Assembly: GCA_945888885.1 (NCBI GenBank)
Contig: CAMDAX010000006.1
Location: 1-33,719 of the forward strand
Direction of reading: 5' to 3'
Length of the DNA stretch: 33,719 nt
Source: Nitrosovibrio sp. Nv4
GTDB taxonomy: Bacteria > Pseudomonadota > Gammaproteobacteria > Burkholderiales > Nitrosomonadaceae
Shown: in pieces, positions 7,758-18,575 of the stretch
How the letters are laid out: every line of letters begins with the position of its first letter
Position numbering within the stretch: position 1 is the stretch's first letter
Made by a program: the position numbers and the translations under genes
The notes under the pieces: model-generated
The model's input: only the letters and a program-made list of their open reading frames with translations
Databases searched by the model: none
Told to the model about the DNA's origin: nothing

Positions 7758-8355
7758 TGCATTTCTGGTTGCTGCAGGGCTGACGCTAATTACTCTGGCT
7801 GGCTGCAGCGGCGAGGCCAATCGCGCTGAAGTCAAGCCGACATTTCTCGGTACGGATATAACCGGTGCCGATTTCGGGAGGGACTTCAAGCTTGCCGATC
7901 ACACTGGCAAGATACGCTCCCTGGCAGACTTCAACGGCAAAGTGGTGGTGTTGTTTTTCGGCTATACCCATTGCCCCGACGTATGCCCTGCCACTATGGG
8001 GGAATTGGCTACCGCCATGCAGAAGCTAGGCAAGGACGCCGAGCGTGTGCAAGTGTTATTTATTACTATCGACCCGGAGCGCGATACCCCGGCACTACTA
8101 GCTAAATATGTGTCTGCATTTAATCCGACATTTCTGGGCCTATCCGGTGATGTACAGGCTACTAAAGAAATCGCCCAGGAGTTTAAAGTCGTTTATCAGC
8201 GGCAAGTAGGGGTGGCCCCAGAGCAACACAATTTGGACCACTCTACCGGAAGCTATATTTTTGATGCTGCGGGAAAGCTGCGTTTATATGTGAGTACGGG
8301 CAAGGGTAGAGATGTATTTGCCCATGACATCGCAGAGTTACTGAAGACGCGCTGA
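7744..8355 (+). CDS. SCO1/SenC/PrrC copper chaperone lipoprotein
   Basis: SCO proteins deliver copper to, or reduce, the CuA cysteines of subunit II. The 203-aa product has a lipoprotein signal (LITLAGC, lipidated C21), then a thioredoxin fold with C77-x3-C81 (CPDVC) and the third copper ligand H166 (DHSTG). Length and motifs are normal. The start is GTG 7744, only 8 bases after the ctaB stop and within a 26-base palindrome; no other start precedes the signal peptide. It closes the oxidase biogenesis unit, and the next gene is convergent. Confidence 0.95.
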   Translation: MKSFNAFLVAAGLTLITLAGCSGEANRAEVKPTFLGTDITGADFGRDFKLADHTGKIRSLADFNGKVVVLFFGYTHCPDVCPATMGELATAMQKLGKDAERVQVLFITIDPERDTPALLAKYVSAFNPTFLGLSGDVQATKEIAQEFKVVYQRQVGVAPEQHNLDHSTGSYIFDAAGKLRLYVSTGKGRDVFAHDIAELLKTR

Positions 8356-8424
8356 TAAGCAACATGTAACGGAAAGGCGTGGCGTTTGTGTCACTGCGCT
8401 GCTACTTATAAGTAGACACCGGGT

Positions 8425-9813
8425 TTAAGGGAATAGCTTACCAGGGTTAAGAATATTGTTTGGGTCAAATACCCGTTTGATAGCTTTCATCAGGATAAGT
8501 GTTGGCGCATCAATCTCCTTGCCAATATAAGCACGCTTCTCGCTTCCAATGCCGTGCTCACCCGACAACGTACCGTTAAGTTTTATCACTAGATCGAATA
8601 CTTTGATCAGGCATTCCTCTGCTCGCTTCACCTCACCGAGATTGTCCGGGTTCACCAACAGATTGACGTGGATGTTACCGTTTCCAGCGTGGCCAAAATT
8701 GACGTTGGCAATCTGATATTTGCTGCTTAGTTGAATTAGTCCATCCAGAAATTCTGGTAGCGCAGTAACCGGTACGACCACATCCTCATTGATCTTTTTT
8801 GGTGCGATAGCACGTAGTAATGGCGACAGTGCTTTGCGGGCCTGCCATAAAGTGGCAGCATCGGCAATCTGCTCTGCGTGTAGCAACCCACCGTTATGGC
8901 AAGCAGAAAGAATTGCCTCACTTGAGTCCGAGATATCACGGGAAGATCCATCCACTTCGATCATCAGCATGGCACGACTGTCCATAGGCAGCATCCCGGG
9001 GAAGTGCTCACGGATCAGATTTAGCGAGCCGGCATCCAGGAATTCAAGGGCGCTGGGTACCTGAGGAAGCGCCATGATTGCAACTATCGCAGCAGCGCAA
9101 CTTGTAGCGTCGCTGTAATGCGCGGTAAGGCCACTTCGAGCCTGTGGCAGGGGGGTGAGCTTGAGCGTTGCCTCGGTAATGATAGCCAGTGTTCCTTCAG
9201 AACCAATTATAAGTCGCGTGAGATCATATCCTACTACCCCCTTGGTGGTATAGCAGCCAGTCTTGATAACATCACCTTTTCCCGTTATTGCTTTCAATCC
9301 CAGAACATGGTCACGGGTGGTGCCATATTTCACTGCGTGTGGGCCGCCAGCAGAAGTGGCAAGATTGCCGCCTATGCTGGAATAAGCCGCACTGGAAGGA
9401 TCGGGCGGCCAGAAAAATCCATAGGTTCCGGCCGCATCTTGCACCGACTGATTGAGCACGCCTGGCTCGGCAACGATAACGCGATTTGCAGGATCCACGG
9501 TGATGATGCGCAACATGCGTTCCAGTGACAATGCCACACCGCCCTGCTCAGGGAGGCTCCCACCAGATGTACCAGTGCCGCGTCCACGTGGCGTAAGCGG
9601 AATTTTATGTATATTGCACAGCGCAACAATACTGAGTACTTCATCTGATTTGAGCGGAAACGCAACCGCCTCCGGCGGGAAAATTTTTCGACTATTGTCA
9701 TAGGCATAGGCGTAGCAGTCGACCGGGTCGGTATAAAGCTGGTCAGAAGGAAGCAAAGATCGGAGTTGAGCGAGGAAATCAGCAGGGAGCATTCGAGGAG
9801 GATAAACAGTCAA
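8425..9813 (-). CDS. FAD-linked oxidase, GlcD / D-lactate dehydrogenase type
   Basis: This 462-aa flavoprotein of the PCMH-FAD/GlcD family oxidises 2-hydroxy acids such as glycolate or D-lactate. The FAD-binding stretch PRGRGTGTSGGSLP (about 75-88) and further loops GGNLATSAGGPHAVKYG and GSEGTLAIITEATL are present. The C-terminal FAD oxidase domain has NFGHAGNGNIHVN and SGEHGIGSEKR. No glcE or glcF partner is adjacent, so the exact substrate cannot be named; it may act alone. The start is uncertain: TTG 9813 gives 462 aa, while ATG 9792 drops seven residues, and neither has a clear Shine-Dalgarno. Confidence 0.88.
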   Translation of the reverse strand: MTVYPPRMLPADFLAQLRSLLPSDQLYTDPVDCYAYAYDNSRKIFPPEAVAFPLKSDEVLSIVALCNIHKIPLTPRGRGTGTSGGSLPEQGGVALSLERMLRIITVDPANRVIVAEPGVLNQSVQDAAGTYGFFWPPDPSSAAYSSIGGNLATSAGGPHAVKYGTTRDHVLGLKAITGKGDVIKTGCYTTKGVVGYDLTRLIIGSEGTLAIITEATLKLTPLPQARSGLTAHYSDATSCAAAIVAIMALPQVPSALEFLDAGSLNLIREHFPGMLPMDSRAMLMIEVDGSSRDISDSSEAILSACHNGGLLHAEQIADAATLWQARKALSPLLRAIAPKKINEDVVVPVTALPEFLDGLIQLSSKYQIANVNFGHAGNGNIHVNLLVNPDNLGEVKRAEECLIKVFDLVIKLNGTLSGEHGIGSEKRAYIGKEIDAPTLILMKAIKRVFDPNNILNPGKLFP

Positions 9814-9873
9814 GATATTGATCGCAGGGGGCTTCTGTACGTATCTTCATCTAACCTGGCTGGGATTTTGAGA

Positions 9874-10458
9874 TCAATCCAGATACTCGAACACTTTTAC
9901 TACTTTCAGCGCTCCACTGGTAGAACTGGCAGTCTCCGATGCACTTTCAGCCTCCTGACGTTTAACCAATCCCAGCAGGTAGACCACACCACTTTCTGTA
10001 ACCACTTTTACGTGATTTATCTGGAATCTGCCGCTATCCAGAAAGCGCCCTTTAACCTTCGTTGTAATCAACATGTCATTACTTCGAGAAATGAGTGAAC
10101 TTGCATTAGCAATGGTGATTTCGTTAGTGACATTGCGCACATTGATTATGCCTTTGACCAGATTTTCGACTTCTTTTTTCATGGCTTCGGTGGGCGCTTC
10201 TCCGGTGAGTAACACGTTACGGTTAAAGCTAGTGATATTGGCATGAACATTGGTACCCAAATTTTCTCTGATGTACTTGGCACTCTTTAATTCAATTCCT
10301 TCATCTTCAACAAAAGTACCGCTGGTACGCCGATCTTCAGATACAGCAAGACCGGTACCAACACCAGTAACAATACCGGTGGCAACGAGCACTTCGCAGC
10401 CGGAGAAGGTCGGCAACAGTAATGCCAGCAGAAGCCAGCCCCAATTTGAATTTTTCAT
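9874..10458 (-). CDS. BON-domain outer-membrane lipoprotein (DolP/YraP-like)
   Basis: This 194-aa protein has a lipoprotein signal peptide (hydrophobic 7-17, lipobox FSGC with C21) and two BON domains (about 50-118 and 125-190). This layout is that of DolP/YraP, an outer-membrane lipoprotein that supports envelope integrity. It lies downstream of yraN and near rsmI, as in the yraL-yraM-yraN-yraO-yraP order of enterobacteria, although yraM (lpoA) and yraO (diaA) are missing here. The start ATG has a plausible GGAG-type site upstream on the minus strand. Confidence 0.88.
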   Translation of the reverse strand: MKNSNWGWLLLALLLPTFSGCEVLVATGIVTGVGTGLAVSEDRRTSGTFVEDEGIELKSAKYIRENLGTNVHANITSFNRNVLLTGEAPTEAMKKEVENLVKGIINVRNVTNEITIANASSLISRSNDMLITTKVKGRFLDSGRFQINHVKVVTESGVVYLLGLVKRQEAESASETASSTSGALKVVKVFEYLD

Positions 10459-10551
10459 TTATTCGCTCCTATTATTCGTAGTGATCTTGAGCCGATCCGA
10501 CGAAGGTTATGAGAGATGGCAAATACCACTTAAGACAAATATACAGATCTG

Positions 10552-10890
10552 CTATTCACCGAAAGCATTCTTAATCCATTCCAGTTCCTGGCTATTGCTG
10601 CCAGACAATAACACGGCATCAAAGCGGCATGGAGGCATGGATTTTAATCTGGCGAGATAGTGCCGTGCCGTACGCAGCAGTTTTGTTTGCTTGGATAATG
10701 TGATGCTAGCGGCGGCGCCACCAAAAATTTGACTTGTGCGCATTCTTACCTCAACAAATACCAACGTCATGCCGTCACGCATGATAAGGTCAATCTCACC
10801 AAAGCGACAGCGGTAGTTTCTTTCCAGCAGAACAAGGTGCTGTCGCTGCAGAAATTCTGAGGCAAACTGTTCTGCTTCGTCACCCTTCAT
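10552..10890 (-). CDS. yraN: UPF0102 / YraN family putative endonuclease
   Basis: This 112-aa protein belongs to the YraN family, which has a restriction-endonuclease-like fold of uncertain function. The signature is clear: GDEAEQFASEFL near the N-terminus, NYRCRFGEIDLIMRD (about 25-39) with the E and D of the putative nuclease site, then LVFVEVRMR (43-51). Length is typical. It is divergent from rsmI, its usual neighbour, with 178 bases between them, and lies 93 bases upstream of the BON lipoprotein gene. Confidence 0.93.
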   Translation of the reverse strand: MKGDEAEQFASEFLQRQHLVLLERNYRCRFGEIDLIMRDGMTLVFVEVRMRTSQIFGGAAASITLSKQTKLLRTARHYLARLKSMPPCRFDAVLLSGSNSQELEWIKNAFGE

Positions 10891-10983
10891 CTCTGCGTAC
10901 CTTCATCTCCATAGCTTATGGTGTGATTCGGTATTGCGCTATTCGCTGCACAGCTATTCACGTCGATCAATTTCGTGGTTAAG

Positions 10984-11012
10984 TGGAAAATAGCCGCAGG
11001 CTATCGTATAGT
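10984..11012 (+). promoter_or_regulatory. Candidate sigma70 promoter for rsmI
   Basis: TGGAAA (10984-10989) and TATAGT (11007-11012) are 17 bases apart and lie about 57 bases before the rsmI start. A small dyad ATAGCC-GCA-GGCTAT (10990-11004) fills the spacer. Assignment rests on motif likeness only. Confidence 0.3.
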
Positions 11013-11068
11013 ACAGCGATTAATGCTAGACAATAGAGTCAGAACGAAACGCTTAAGTATACAAAGCT

Positions 11069-11923
11069 ATGCTACCAAAGAGTACATTATATGTGGTTGC
11101 CACCCCGATAGGTAATCTGCGCGACATCAGTCTACGGGCGTTGGACGTACTCGCAGCGGTGGACGTGATCGCTGCTGAGGATACACGCACCACCGCGCAT
11201 TTGCTGACACATCACTCTATAGCCGGGAAGATGATAGCCCTGCATCAGCACAATGAACGCGCTGCTGCGGAGAAGGTTTTAGCCTTACTCGCAAAGGGAA
11301 AGTCGGTTGCTCTTGTCACCGATGCCGGCACACCAGGAATCTCCGATCCCGGAGCAATTTTGGTTAACCTCGCACATGAACACGGCTACAGAGTGACGCC
11401 GATACCCGGCGCAAACGCCGCCCTGTGCGCGCTGTCGGCAGGAGGAATCACCGAGCCGCATTTTCTGTTTTATGGATTTCTTCCACCCAAGACCGGAGCA
11501 CGCAAACGCACATTGGAAGGATTAAAGCTACAACCTTATACTCTGGTATTTTACGAGGCACCCCATCGCATTCTTGGATGTGTGATGGATTTGGTTGCGG
11601 TGCTGGGAGCACATCGCCAGCTTACTCTTGCCAGAGAACTGACCAAATTGTTTGAAACTATCCATGTCTGTACTCTGGGTGATGCCCTCGCATGGTTGCA
11701 AGCCGATGCCAACCAGCAAAAAGGTGAATTTGTACTGCTATTATCCGGCGCAGAAACTCAGGATAAGTCTGGAATCAGTGATCAAACTCGGCATACGCTG
11801 GAGTTATTATTGGAGAATTTACCGTTGAAACAGGCAGTAAGGCTGGCAGCAGAAATTACCGGTGAAAGCAGAAAAATACTGTATGCACTAGCGTTGTCGC
11901 TAAAGGTGGAGAGTCTAGTGTAG
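11069..11923 (+). CDS. rsmI: 16S rRNA 2'-O-ribose methyltransferase RsmI
   Basis: RsmI methylates the ribose of C1402 in 16S rRNA using S-adenosylmethionine. The 284-aa protein has the tetrapyrrole-methylase fold of the family: LYVVATPIGNLRDIS at the N-terminus, AAEDTRTT (35-42), ALVTDAGTPGISDPG and FYGFLPPK in the middle, and a C-terminal helical domain. Length is standard. The start ATG 11069 lacks a strong Shine-Dalgarno. It is divergent from yraN, a common arrangement in proteobacteria. Confidence 0.96.
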   Translation: MLPKSTLYVVATPIGNLRDISLRALDVLAAVDVIAAEDTRTTAHLLTHHSIAGKMIALHQHNERAAAEKVLALLAKGKSVALVTDAGTPGISDPGAILVNLAHEHGYRVTPIPGANAALCALSAGGITEPHFLFYGFLPPKTGARKRTLEGLKLQPYTLVFYEAPHRILGCVMDLVAVLGAHRQLTLARELTKLFETIHVCTLGDALAWLQADANQQKGEFVLLLSGAETQDKSGISDQTRHTLELLLENLPLKQAVRLAAEITGESRKILYALALSLKVESLV

Positions 11924-12155
11924 TAAAATTATGCCGCGAATGTATCTATTCCAATTTAAATTTGAATTCATAGTAACGTGAAGCAACAGTTCATAATCAA
12001 CAAGATAAGACTGCTTTCGAGTTTAAGTCCAATAAGCTGCTAGCGTGAGAATGCAGGTAGCGATTATAATTGCCGTGTCGCATGATACACAGTGTATTGG
12101 TTCTTGCGAACGTGGGCAGTCCCCACCGACAGCTAAATTTTTTGGAGATTAATTT

Positions 12156-12395
12156 ATGAAAACACCTGCTATTTTTTATCATGCTGGTTGTCCTGTATGT
12201 GTTGAAGCCGAGCACCAGATTGCTGATGCTCTGGATCCCGCCCGTTATGAAGTGGAACTCGTGCATCTTGGCGAGCAGCCGACACGGATAGCTGCTGCCG
12301 AAGCGGCTGGTGTTAAATCGGTACCAGCACTTGTAATTAATGGGGAAGCTTTCCACATCAACTTTGGCGCTCCGATGTCTGCGCTGAAAGGCTAA
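12156..12395 (+). CDS. Small thioredoxin/glutaredoxin-fold protein with CPVC
   Basis: This 79-aa protein has a single thioredoxin-like domain: a redox motif C12-P-V-C15 after the first strand (FYHAGCPVC) and the cis-proline site SVPAL (about 65-69). It is shorter than classic glutaredoxins and lacks a typical GSH-binding TGG-type motif, so the electron donor is unclear. GGAG lies 9 bases before ATG 12156. It stands alone between rsmI and a convergent operon, followed by a small hairpin. A thiol-disulfide role is likely; the target is unknown. Confidence 0.8.
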   Translation: MKTPAIFYHAGCPVCVEAEHQIADALDPARYEVELVHLGEQPTRIAAAEAAGVKSVPALVINGEAFHINFGAPMSALKG

Positions 12396-12754
12396 TTGCA
12401 AAGGATGGCGGGCGTGGATATGTCCGCCATCTCCGAAAAATCTCTTCTGTATCTCAATAACGACTAAGGGCGTATCAGTTTTTTCGAAAGTAGTAATTTA
12501 AAATTGAGTCGCTGCCGTTAGAACTGAAATTTCCCTGCTCACCCATACTGCAGCCATATCAAATTTTTGAGGGCAGGCGGAGGTGGTCGCTTTTTTTTAA
12601 AATTTCGGTTGATCTCATGGTAGTGATACAAATAAATTTTGGCATGGCTGGTTAGTATCACCGTCGGAAGCGGTTTCACTGAATGGTGGTATTTTCACAG
12701 GGGACGTCTTTGCCGAATCATATGGAGTTCTAAAGAACCTATCTCTGGTTCGTA
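12396..12754. other. Intergenic region with small hairpin
   Basis: This gap separates the thioredoxin-like gene from the convergent ABC1 kinase gene. A stem GATGGCGG (12404-12411) / CCGCCATC (12424-12431) with a 12-base loop could be a terminator for the former, though no T-run follows directly. The remainder, including T-rich stretches near 12480 and 12590, shows no recognisable gene or IS fragment. Confidence 0.45.
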
Positions 12755-14500
12755 TTACGGCTTGCTCTCCCGGTCTGCCTGGTTGCTACGCCGAATTGAA
12801 CGCACTAACCATATTCCACCAATTGTCGCGCAGAAGGAGCCAAGTACTCCAAAAAAAGGCAGTCCCAACAAAGTGGGGCCGCCAGCTATAGTCATGACGA
12901 TGGAGGAGCCGACAATGAGCGCAGCGATAATGAGACCACCAGCAAGCCGGTTGACAGCACCATCGAGTTGGTCGCCGACGTGTTTGAGGTGCGTGACGTT
13001 AATGTGAACATCCAGTTTGCCGCGTCGGGCAGCGCGCAGCAGTCGGGAGAGATCATGTGGCAAGTCAGCGATGATGCCAATCATTTCGCTGGTTGCCTGC
13101 CAGCCGCGTTTAACAAGCGCCGATGGAGTGTAGCGAGCGGCCATCTCGTCACGCAGCAGAGGCAACGCTTCGCTAGCCATGTCAAAGTCTGGTTCAAGCT
13201 CACATCCCATGCCTTCGAGCGTAATGAACGCTTTGACGAGTAACGCCAAATCGGGCGGTAGGACAAGCCGGTGTTCGCGCAAATTAGCCACGATTTCCGA
13301 GAACATGGTACCGAATCTGAGTTGTTTCAACGGTACGCCTTGGTATTGCTCGACGAAGGTCTGGATTGCCAGTATCAGACCGCTCTCATCCGCTATGCCG
13401 TCGCTCGTCCAGTCGAGCAGTACGTCGACGACGCGCGTGGGATCATGCTGCACCAGTCCCAGCAAAAGCTGGACTAACTGGTCCCGACGTTCTTGAGTAA
13501 GTCGCCCGACCATGCCAAAGTCAATGAAAGCGATGCGGTTGCCAGGCAAATAGAACACGTTGCCGGGATGCGGGTCGGCGTGAAACAAACCATCTTCGAT
13601 GACCATCTTCATCACTGCGCGCGCGCCGCGGTGGGCAAGTATCTTGCGGTCAAGACCGGCAAGATCGACAGCGCCAAGGTCGCGCCCGGGGATACCATCG
13701 ATGTATTCCTGCACACATACCCGCTCTCCTGTCCACTGCCAATAGACACGAGGGATAACGATGAGCGCAGGTGTGGTATCACCAACAGGTGGATTATGGG
13801 GGGAGTTCGGGTCAGAATACCCCACAAAATTTGCCGCAATGCGTTCGGCATTGCGGCATTCGGCGGTGAAATCGAGCTCGTGCCGCAGTGATTGGGAAAA
13901 CTGTCGCACTACTTCCTGCGGGCGGAAATAGTGCAGCTCCGGGCTTTCCGTCTCGGCCCATTCTGCCAACCTCGATAGCCAGCGCAGATCGGACTCGATG
14001 ATCGGCAAGATACCGGGCCGACGCACCTTGACCACCACCTCGCTACCGTCTTTGAGACGGGCGCGGTGTACCTGAGCGATGGATGCAGCTGCCAGAGGTT
14101 GCGGATCGAACCAGGCGAATATCTCCTCGGGCGGAGCACCCAGGTCTTCGGTGAGCTGCTGAAGTATCGCGGGATAGGGAACAGCAGGCACACTGTCCTC
14201 CAACTTGCTGAACTCGACGATCCACTCGGGTGCAAAGAGGTCTACGCGGGTAGCGAGAATCTGGCCGAGCTTGACGAAAGTCGGCCCCAGTTCCTCCAGT
14301 GCTCGCCGCACCCGGGCATGGGGTTCGAGGTGAGCCATTTCCTCTGCTGCATGCCAGTGTAATACTCGACCAGCCCGCTCCAACGCACTGGCAAGCCCCA
14401 TCCGGCGCACCATATTGCCGAAACCGTGGCGAATCAGAATCGAGGCGATTTCGTGCAGACGGCCAAGGTCACGCGCCGCCATCAGAGCTTGCCAGAGCAT
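12755..14500 (-). CDS. ABC1/ADCK (UbiB-like) atypical kinase, membrane-anchored
   Basis: This 581-aa member of the ABC1/UbiB family has the invariant features: VKLGQ (76-80, the KxGQ motif), the Ala-rich loop AAAS (137-140), the putative ATP lysine K158, the catalytic segment DPHPGN (309-314) and DFG (327-329). Two hydrophobic C-terminal segments (about 520-570) suggest membrane anchoring. Family members act as ATPases/kinases in ubiquinone biosynthesis or lipid homeostasis. No ubi genes are adjacent, and the co-transcribed partner is a helical DUF protein, so this may be an ABC1 paralog rather than UbiB itself. Its ATG overlaps the TGA of the upstream gene by one base. Confidence 0.87.
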   Translation of the reverse strand: MLWQALMAARDLGRLHEIASILIRHGFGNMVRRMGLASALERAGRVLHWHAAEEMAHLEPHARVRRALEELGPTFVKLGQILATRVDLFAPEWIVEFSKLEDSVPAVPYPAILQQLTEDLGAPPEEIFAWFDPQPLAAASIAQVHRARLKDGSEVVVKVRRPGILPIIESDLRWLSRLAEWAETESPELHYFRPQEVVRQFSQSLRHELDFTAECRNAERIAANFVGYSDPNSPHNPPVGDTTPALIVIPRVYWQWTGERVCVQEYIDGIPGRDLGAVDLAGLDRKILAHRGARAVMKMVIEDGLFHADPHPGNVFYLPGNRIAFIDFGMVGRLTQERRDQLVQLLLGLVQHDPTRVVDVLLDWTSDGIADESGLILAIQTFVEQYQGVPLKQLRFGTMFSEIVANLREHRLVLPPDLALLVKAFITLEGMGCELEPDFDMASEALPLLRDEMAARYTPSALVKRGWQATSEMIGIIADLPHDLSRLLRAARRGKLDVHINVTHLKHVGDQLDGAVNRLAGGLIIAALIVGSSIVMTIAGGPTLLGLPFFGVLGSFCATIGGIWLVRSIRRSNQADRESKP

Positions 14501-15195
14501 CAGTCGTCCTTGGCTTTGCCGCTGGACTTAACCCGTTCTGTCAGGCCACTGAGTACACCAGCGGCGATTTTGCGCAACAGATCGGCAGTGGCATGAGTTA
14601 GTTGCACACCCGCATCCAGTTGGGCGTGACCGACCAATGTCATCTGTTGGGTAAAAGTCGTCAGGGTATCTTTCAATTGGGTACCAACGGCAGTGCCGTT
14701 GTGTTTTGCATGCGAGGCCAGATCGTGCAGCGTGTCTGCCACCAGTCCCTTGGCGGCTGAAGCCGAGACTTGGAGCGTATCCAGGAATAGGGCTTCCAGG
14801 CTTTCCAAGTCGGCGCGCGCATGCGCGAGTTCCTCATGGGAGAACTTCTGCGCCCGGCCTGCTGCCTCCTCCAGCGCCAGCTTTGACGCTTCAGCAAGTT
14901 GTGCCAGTGCAGCATCGAGCCCAGCGACGGCATTGGTTATCTGGGTCTGTGCTGTATGTGCTTGGGCAGTCGCTTGCTGCAACGGTTGCTGTACCCCTTC
15001 ACGCACACCTTGCATTACTGCAGTCATAATGCGGCGCAAAGACTCAAGATCATGTTGTGCGCTCAGCGCCGTGAGCGTCAGGCGTCGCACTGTTTCCTGA
15101 ACGTTATCGCCTTGTGCAACGGCACTGCGCACTTCGGCTTCAAGTTTGGTTATATCGGTGCTGCTGCTAACATTGCTGCCAGTTTCATTCTGCAT
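14500..15195 (-). CDS. Helical, Ala-rich phasin-like protein (possible DUF6781)
   Basis: This 231-aa protein is almost entirely predicted amphipathic helix, rich in Ala, Gln, Leu and Thr. It has an N-terminal ITKLEAEVRSAVAQGDNVQETVRRL block and long Ala-rich coiled-coil-like stretches (about 75-215); no signal peptide or membrane helix is seen. The N-terminal block resembles proteins annotated DUF6781, but I hold that loosely; phasin-like behaviour (coating a surface or membrane) is an alternative. ATG 15195 was chosen because AGGAGG lies 9 bases upstream; a start at 15234 would place that site inside the gene. It is coupled to the ABC1 kinase gene and follows serS, suggesting a functional pair with the kinase. 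Confidence 0.7.
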   Translation of the reverse strand: MQNETGSNVSSSTDITKLEAEVRSAVAQGDNVQETVRRLTLTALSAQHDLESLRRIMTAVMQGVREGVQQPLQQATAQAHTAQTQITNAVAGLDAALAQLAEASKLALEEAAGRAQKFSHEELAHARADLESLEALFLDTLQVSASAAKGLVADTLHDLASHAKHNGTAVGTQLKDTLTTFTQQMTLVGHAQLDAGVQLTHATADLLRKIAAGVLSGLTERVKSSGKAKDD

Positions 15196-15237
15196 GATGA
15201 AAGACCTCCTGAAGTAGTGAGACAAGTGATACATAAT

Positions 15238-16563
<1,326 letters not shown>

Positions 16564-16604
16564 TTACGTGCGTTGTGCCCGCGCTTTAACAGGCACAGGA
16601 AGTT

Positions 16605-17918
16605 TTATATTTTTTTCTTCGCTTGTTTGTCCAACTCGCGCAGATGCGCCAGTTTTTCCGAGATTTTTCCTTCTAGTCCGCGTGTCGTCGGGCGATAAAA
16701 ACTTATCTCAGGCATCCCGTCAGGAAGATAGTTCTCTCCAGCAGCATAGGCTTCCGGATCATCATGGACATAGCGATACTCGCGCCCGAAACCCAATTCC
16801 TTCATCAGCTTGGTGGGTGCATTACGCAAATGCTCCGGCACACGGCGTGACTTGTCGCCGGTAATAAAAGAGCGAGTTTTATTATACGCCACGTAGGCGG
16901 CGTTGCTCTTGGGTGCGCAGGCCAGATGTAGTGTCGCCTGCGCCAATGCCAACTCACCCTCCGGGCTACCCAGGCGCTCGTAAGTTTCGCAGGCATCCAG
17001 TGCCATCTGCAGTGCGCGTGGATCAGCCAAGCCAACATCCTCCACTGCTATGCGAATCAATCGCCGGCCGATATAGAGCGGATCGGCACCACTGTCCAGC
17101 ATGCGGCACATCCAATAAAGCGCGGCGTCCGGATTGGAGCCGCGTACCGATTTATGCAGCGCCGAGATCTGATCATAAAATTCATCCCCACTCTTGTCGA
17201 AACGACGCACATTACTGGAAAGCGTATTACGCGCGTAATCCACATCAATTTTTGAGACTCCCTCGACTGCCGCTGCAGTTTTTATCTGCTCCAACAAATT
17301 AAGTAAGCGCCGCGCATCACCGTCAGCGTATCCTATCAATAAACTTCTTGCAGCATCGGTGAAGTTTAGTCCCTGCAATGCGTGGTTTACCACCCGCTCA
17401 AACAAGGTAGCAAGTTCATTCTCTGATAGAGCAGTGAGCACGTAAACTTGGGCGCGTGACAGCAATGCGCTGTTGATTTCAAACGAAGGATTCTCAGTGG
17501 TGGCACCGATTAAAGTCACCAGCCCCTGCTCGACATACGGTAGAAATGCATCCTGCTGTGACTTGTTGAAGCGGTGTACTTCATCCACAAACAGGATGGT
17601 GTGGCGCCCCGATTGCTGCAATACCATTTGCGCTCGCTCGATTGCATCGCGAATGTCTTTGACCCCCGACAGCACCGCTGACAGTGCAACGAATTCAGCG
17701 TCAAACGCCAGCGCCATGAGTCGTGCCAAAGTGGTTTTGCCGGTGCCAGGCGGTCCCCACAGAATCATTGAATGAAATTTTCCGGATTCAAATGCAAGGC
17801 GCAATGGTTTGCCTGTCCCCAGCAGATGCGCCTGGCCGATAACATCTTCCAGATTCTTGGGACGCAGCCGTTCCGCCAATGGTGCGGCCGGTTTATGTTT
17901 CTCAAACAGATCAGTCAC
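16605..17918 (-). CDS. rarA: Replication-associated recombination ATPase RarA/MgsA
   Basis: RarA is a clamp-loader-like AAA+ ATPase acting at stalled replication forks. The 437-aa protein has a starting [16 protein letters not shown] box, Walker A GPPGTGKT (55-62), Walker [11 protein letters not shown] (about 108-117) and sensor 1 [12 protein letters not shown]. The C-terminal RarA domain ([25 protein letters not shown] region and [10 protein letters not shown]) is complete. It overlaps the 3' end of lolA by 8 bases, so the two are co-transcribed. Confidence 0.96.
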   Translation of the reverse strand: MTDLFEKHKPAAPLAERLRPKNLEDVIGQAHLLGTGKPLRLAFESGKFHSMILWGPPGTGKTTLARLMALAFDAEFVALSAVLSGVKDIRDAIERAQMVLQQSGRHTILFVDEVHRFNKSQQDAFLPYVEQGLVTLIGATTENPSFEINSALLSRAQVYVLTALSENELATLFERVVNHALQGLNFTDAARSLLIGYADGDARRLLNLLEQIKTAAAVEGVSKIDVDYARNTLSSNVRRFDKSGDEFYDQISALHKSVRGSNPDAALYWMCRMLDSGADPLYIGRRLIRIAVEDVGLADPRALQMALDACETYERLGSPEGELALAQATLHLACAPKSNAAYVAYNKTRSFITGDKSRRVPEHLRNAPTKLMKELGFGREYRYVHDDPEAYAAGENYLPDGMPEISFYRPTTRGLEGKISEKLAHLRELDKQAKKKI

Positions 17919-18534
17919 TGATCACGTCCGCATTCTCAGGCGGAGTAAATTTGAACAATCCGGGTGCGAGCTTGGGATTTTTCTCCAGTCTGGAAAATAT
18001 AAGTACCGTAGTCTGACCAAAGTTGTCGCATAACTCCATTGCTGTCAGCGCCCCTTCCGGGGTAAATCCCAAACGCACCAGTTCAAAAGTGCCTTCCTTG
18101 TTCTTGGGCCTGGCTTCCAGCCATTCCAGGTTTCCCTGTAGACCGATTTCGCCAAGATTAAAATTGGACTCGATAGCGCTGCTGCCAGCAAGCAATGCAA
18201 CCGGACTGCTACCGATGGCAAGATCAAGCTTGCGCACCGTGACTTGGTTAAGATCGCGATCGTAGAACCATACCTTGGCACCATCACCGACGATCAGTTG
18301 CTCATAAGGTTTTTCGTACGTCCATCGAAACTTATCAGGGCGCTCGAATTGCATGGTGCCGCTTGCTTTTTGCACCACACGCATATCTTTGTCGAGTAAG
18401 GTTTGAGAAAACGTCGCACGAACGGTGCGTGTGCCGTGAATGAAGGTCTTGAGGCTATCTATGGCAGCAGATTGTGCTATAGAGGGAAGTAAGCAGAGCA
18501 GTAGGAAAAGATGAAAACGGCCTAGAAGGTGCAT
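17911..18534 (-). CDS. lolA: Outer-membrane lipoprotein carrier LolA
   Basis: LolA shuttles lipoproteins from LolCDE through the periplasm to LolB. From ATG 18534 the 207-aa precursor starts with a classic signal peptide ([22 protein letters not shown], ending near residue 23). The mature LolA fold shows [49 protein letters not shown] and a C-terminal [13 protein letters not shown]. Upstream in-frame starts (18564, 18582) would lengthen the n-region, but neither has a Shine-Dalgarno, and ATG 18534 also lacks one, so the start is a judgement from the signal peptide. ftsK, a frequent upstream neighbour, is absent; an IS remnant lies there instead. Confidence 0.9.
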   Translation of the reverse strand: MHLLGRFHLFLLLCLLPSIAQSAAIDSLKTFIHGTRTVRATFSQTLLDKDMRVVQKASGTMQFERPDKFRWTYEKPYEQLIVGDGAKVWFYDRDLNQVTVRKLDLAIGSSPVALLAGSSAIESNFNLGEIGLQGNLEWLEARPKNKEGTFELVRLGFTPEGALTAMELCDNFGQTTVLIFSRLEKNPKLAPGLFKFTPPENADVISD

Positions 18535-18575
18535 AATATTTTTTGATGAAAATCTATAAAGCATTTGGCTACGGG

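Noticed and set aside
8402-8415. Perfect 14-base palindrome CTACTTATAAGTAG between sco and the FAD oxidase gene
   Set aside because: AT-rich with no loop, so unlikely to terminate as RNA; too short to support a claim in a convergent gap.
11924-12155. Possible tRNA or small RNA between rsmI and the thioredoxin-like gene
   Set aside because: No cloverleaf, T-loop consensus or terminator could be drawn; only AT-rich spacer with one short G/C hairpin-like patch.
12639-13007. Plus-strand 122-codon open frame over the end of the ABC1 kinase gene
   Set aside because: Most of it is the reverse of the kinase coding sequence, its composition is unlike a real protein, and it has no recognisable motif.
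14693-15100. Plus-strand open frame rich in Ser/Ala/Cys across the helical DUF gene
   Set aside because: It is an antisense shadow of the Ala-rich minus-strand gene, which has a proper Shine-Dalgarno and operon context.
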